NCBI GenBank assembly: GCA_021800275.1
Contig: JAJYZB010000012.1
Span: 1-64,000 of the forward strand
From: a bacterium
Lineage (GTDB): Bacteria > Vulcanimicrobiota > JABDET01
Reading direction: 5' to 3'
DNA: 64,000 nt
Position 1 is the first letter of the stretch; each line of letters starts with the position of its first letter. The notes under the pieces are model-generated. The model did not search any database. It was not told the origin of the DNA and was given only the letters and a program-made list of their open reading frames with translations. Below are positions 62,043-64,000 of the stretch, piece by piece. Position numbers and translations under genes: made by a program.

Positions 62043-63262
62043 AAGATGCCTTAAGAAAATTTTCTTTTGTGGTTTTAGGAGTCGTGATCATTGGATTGAT
62101 CTTTTATGGAATAGATCGCTACTTTTTTGCGGGAAGGGTGTCCACAGAAGATGCTCGTGTGGACAGCCATCTGGTTTTTATAAGCCCCAGAATTTCAGGA
62201 AAAGTTACAAAAGTCCTGGTCCGCAATCATGAATTAGTAAAACCTGGGCAGCCTCTTGTTCTCCTCAGCACAGCCGATTATAAAACAAAACTACAAGCAG
62301 CAGAATCTAATTTAAATCGTTTTAAAAAAATCCTGGCTGCCGATCGTTTGAATGTCCCGATCAGCCGTATATCCACATCAGGAACTATGAATCGAGTTGG
62401 AGCCATGCTTTTAGCCGCAGGATCGAATCAAGAGAAACTGAATCGAATTGTGGCTGAAGTAAGATCCAGAATCATTCAGTTAAAAGCGAATTTAATTTCT
62501 GCAAAGTCCAGATATAATTTAGCAAAATCTAATTATGATCGAATGAAATTATTAATTCGGAATTATATTGCTTCTCAAGAGCAGTATGATTCTTTTAAAA
62601 CGCAGTATGAAAACGCGAAAGCGGATTTAATTTCAGCAAAAGCTCAATTAGTTTCAGCTCAAGAAGAATTGAAACAGCAGCTGGCAGCCCTTCAAGAAGT
62701 TAAATATCAGTTTAAAGCCGCAAAAGCCCAGGTATTTGTCGCTTCAGCAGGACCTGTACAGGTTCAAATGCAGGAACAAAAAGTGGCTGCTGATGCACAG
62801 GCAGTTAAACAGGCTGAAGCTGAAGTTCGTCTGGCTAAATTAAAATTGTCTTATACAACGATAAAGGCTCCTAAAGAAGGGATTGTGACCAGACGCCAGG
62901 TTACAGTTGGGGCTGTGGTAGCAAGAGGGCAGACTCTGCTGCTTCTGGCTCCTGTAGGAAAAAGTCTCTGGGTAAGAGCCGATTTTAGAGAGACTGCTTT
63001 AACCCGGATGAAGCCAGGGGACAGAGTCAATATTACAGTTGACACGTTTCCTGGGAAAGTTTATAAAGGCATTGTGAATTCAGTCAGCGGAGCCACTGGA
63101 GCAGCAACCAGTCTTTTTCCTCCTGAGAATGCCAGCGGTAATTTTGTTAAAATTGTCCAGAGGATACCGGTTAAAATCACTTTTGCTCCTGACCAGAATC
63201 TCAATGGACTTTTAACAGGAATGTCGGCTGAAGTAACGGTTTTTCTCCATTCAAAATCATGA
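62039..63262 (+). CDS. EmrA-type membrane adaptor (HlyD family)
   Basis: The 407-residue product has one N-terminal anchor (KFSFVVLGVVIIGLIFYGID), the first lipoyl half (VDSHLVFISPRISGKVTKVL, then KPGQPLVLLS), a long coiled coil (~residues 75-270), the second half (TTIKAPKEGIVTRRQVTVGA) and LWVRADFRETALTRMKPGDR, typical of EmrA. EmrA links an MFS pump to a TolC channel. It overlaps the cytochrome gene by 4 bp; the MFS gene follows 12 bases later. Confidence 0.92.
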   Translation: MKDALRKFSFVVLGVVIIGLIFYGIDRYFFAGRVSTEDARVDSHLVFISPRISGKVTKVLVRNHELVKPGQPLVLLSTADYKTKLQAAESNLNRFKKILAADRLNVPISRISTSGTMNRVGAMLLAAGSNQEKLNRIVAEVRSRIIQLKANLISAKSRYNLAKSNYDRMKLLIRNYIASQEQYDSFKTQYENAKADLISAKAQLVSAQEELKQQLAALQEVKYQFKAAKAQVFVASAGPVQVQMQEQKVAADAQAVKQAEAEVRLAKLKLSYTTIKAPKEGIVTRRQVTVGAVVARGQTLLLLAPVGKSLWVRADFRETALTRMKPGDRVNITVDTFPGKVYKGIVNSVSGATGAATSLFPPENASGNFVKIVQRIPVKITFAPDQNLNGLLTGMSAEVTVFLHSKS

Positions 63263-63274
63263 GGATTCTATGAG

Positions 63275-64000
63275 ATGGATCAGAGCGGGCAGCAGGCTGT
63301 AGAACTTTCAGGAGAGCAGCAGAATCCAAGGAGAAAAATTAATCCTTGGATTATAACTTTTGCAGTCATGCTGGGGACTTCGATTGAAGTTCTGGATACT
63401 TCTATCGCCAATGTCGCTTTACCTCATATTGCAGGGAGTCTTTCAGTAACCCCAGATGAGGCAACCTGGGTCTTAACCAGTTATCTTATTTCGAATGGGA
63501 TTGTTCTCCCTATTGCTGCCTGGCTGTCTCGAAGATTTGGTCGAAAACGTTATTTTATCGTCAGCATCATTATTTTTACGATCTCTTCAGCTCTGTGCGG
63601 ACTTGCTCCAAGTTTGAGTTTCCTCATTTTCTTTAGAGTTTTGCAGGGATTAGGTGGAGGAGGACTTCAGCCTTCCAGTCAGGCGATTTTATTGGAGACT
63701 TTTCCTCTGGAAAAAAGAGGGCAGGGGATGGCTGCTTATGGATTAGGGATTGTGCTGGCTCCTATGCTGGGACCAGTGATTGGAGGCTGGATTACAGATC
63801 ATTATACCTGGCGCTGGATCTTTTATGTCAATGTGCCGGTTGGCATCATTGCAGTTCTGCTTATTTCTTTATTTGTTTTTGATCCTCATTATTTGAAAAG
63901 AGTCAAAGAGCCGGTGGATTATCTGGGATTGGGTTTTCTTGCCATTGGAATCGCATTTTTACAGTACTGTTTAGATAAAGGGGAAGAACTGGGTTGGCTT
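63275..64000 (+). CDS. EmrB/QacA-type MFS efflux pump (partial, runs off window)
   Basis: The first 242 codons are present. After a hydrophilic start comes helix 1 with MLGTSIEVLDTSIANVALPH, the DHA2 drug-pump signature, then WVLTSYLISNGIVLPIAAWL, motif A-like SRRFGRKRYF, and GLGIVLAPMLGPVIGGWITD followed by HYTWRWIFYVNVPVGII (motif C and helix 5-6 of 14-helix DHA2 pumps). GAGG lies 10 bases before the ATG. With EmrA and a TolC-type channel it would span both membranes. No stop within the window. Confidence 0.93.
   Translation, partial: MDQSGQQAVELSGEQQNPRRKINPWIITFAVMLGTSIEVLDTSIANVALPHIAGSLSVTPDEATWVLTSYLISNGIVLPIAAWLSRRFGRKRYFIVSIIIFTISSALCGLAPSLSFLIFFRVLQGLGGGGLQPSSQAILLETFPLEKRGQGMAAYGLGIVLAPMLGPVIGGWITDHYTWRWIFYVNVPVGIIAVLLISLFVFDPHYLKRVKEPVDYLGLGFLAIGIAFLQYCLDKGEELGWL

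Overview
The window is a contiguous piece of an AT-rich, Gram-negative (diderm) bacterial chromosome. The diderm call rests on three TolC-type outer-membrane proteins, MacA/EmrA-type periplasmic adaptors, type IV pilus minor pseudopilins and a class 2 (quinone-linked) PyrD. I cannot name the phylum from sequence alone. The ribosomal proteins carry lineage-specific features (a zinc ribbon fused to L22, a large insertion in L18, long tails on S19 and L29, no L30 gene) that point to a poorly sampled, probably uncultivated lineage. No rRNA, tRNA, CRISPR array, insertion sequence or prophage was seen.

Positions 1-16.6 kb hold the end of tuf followed by a merged S10-spc-alpha superoperon on the + strand: S10, L3, L4, L23, L2, S19, L22, S3, L16, L29, S17, L14, L24, L5, S14, S8, L6, L18, S5, L15, SecY, Adk, Map, IF-1, L36, S13, S11, S4, RpoA, L17 and TruA. 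Many genes overlap or are a few bases apart.

Positions 16.7-26.5 kb hold a PilZ-like gene that appears to start at AUC, then a minus-strand set (UPF0182 membrane protein, PEGA/TPR protein, gamma-carbonic-anhydrase-like hexapeptide protein), a small exported protein made of seven 33-bp tandem repeats with a strong terminator, and a minus-strand run with a DnaQ-type exonuclease fused to a WYL-like domain, PyrD and two exported proteins of unknown role.

Positions 26.6-38.8 kb are a surface-structure region. On the minus strand, a good sigma70-type promoter (36491-36519) precedes six tightly packed or overlapping genes: PilV-like, PilW-like and PilX/GspK-like pseudopilins, a NodU-type carbamoyltransferase, a radical SAM protein and a PMT/ArnT-like glycosyltransferase. 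The PilV-like protein ends in about 60 residues of almost pure Ser/Thr, a plausible O-glycan acceptor. A second PMT-like enzyme and a GT2 enzyme lie alongside on the + strand, as does a GspF/PilC-type platform protein fused to what looks like a degenerate protein kinase. I read this as a candidate self-contained pilus assembly and glycan-modification locus.

Positions 38.8-52.2 kb hold mixed housekeeping and envelope genes: 3-hydroxyacyl-CoA dehydrogenase, a TolB-like protein, two APC amino-acid permeases, a YvlD-like membrane protein, a LolA-like/aspartic protease/PDZ fusion, a GH76-like protein, DUF202, recA, a rhodanese and a DUF1848 protein.

Positions 52.2-64 kb form a long + strand run: PurU, two TolC-type proteins, MacA, MacB ATPase, MacB permease, a third TolC-type protein, a multiheme c-type cytochrome, an EmrA-type adaptor and the start of an EmrB/QacA-type MFS pump, which runs off the window. 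The cytochrome is joined by 4-bp overlaps to efflux genes on both sides, so export and redox chemistry may be coupled.
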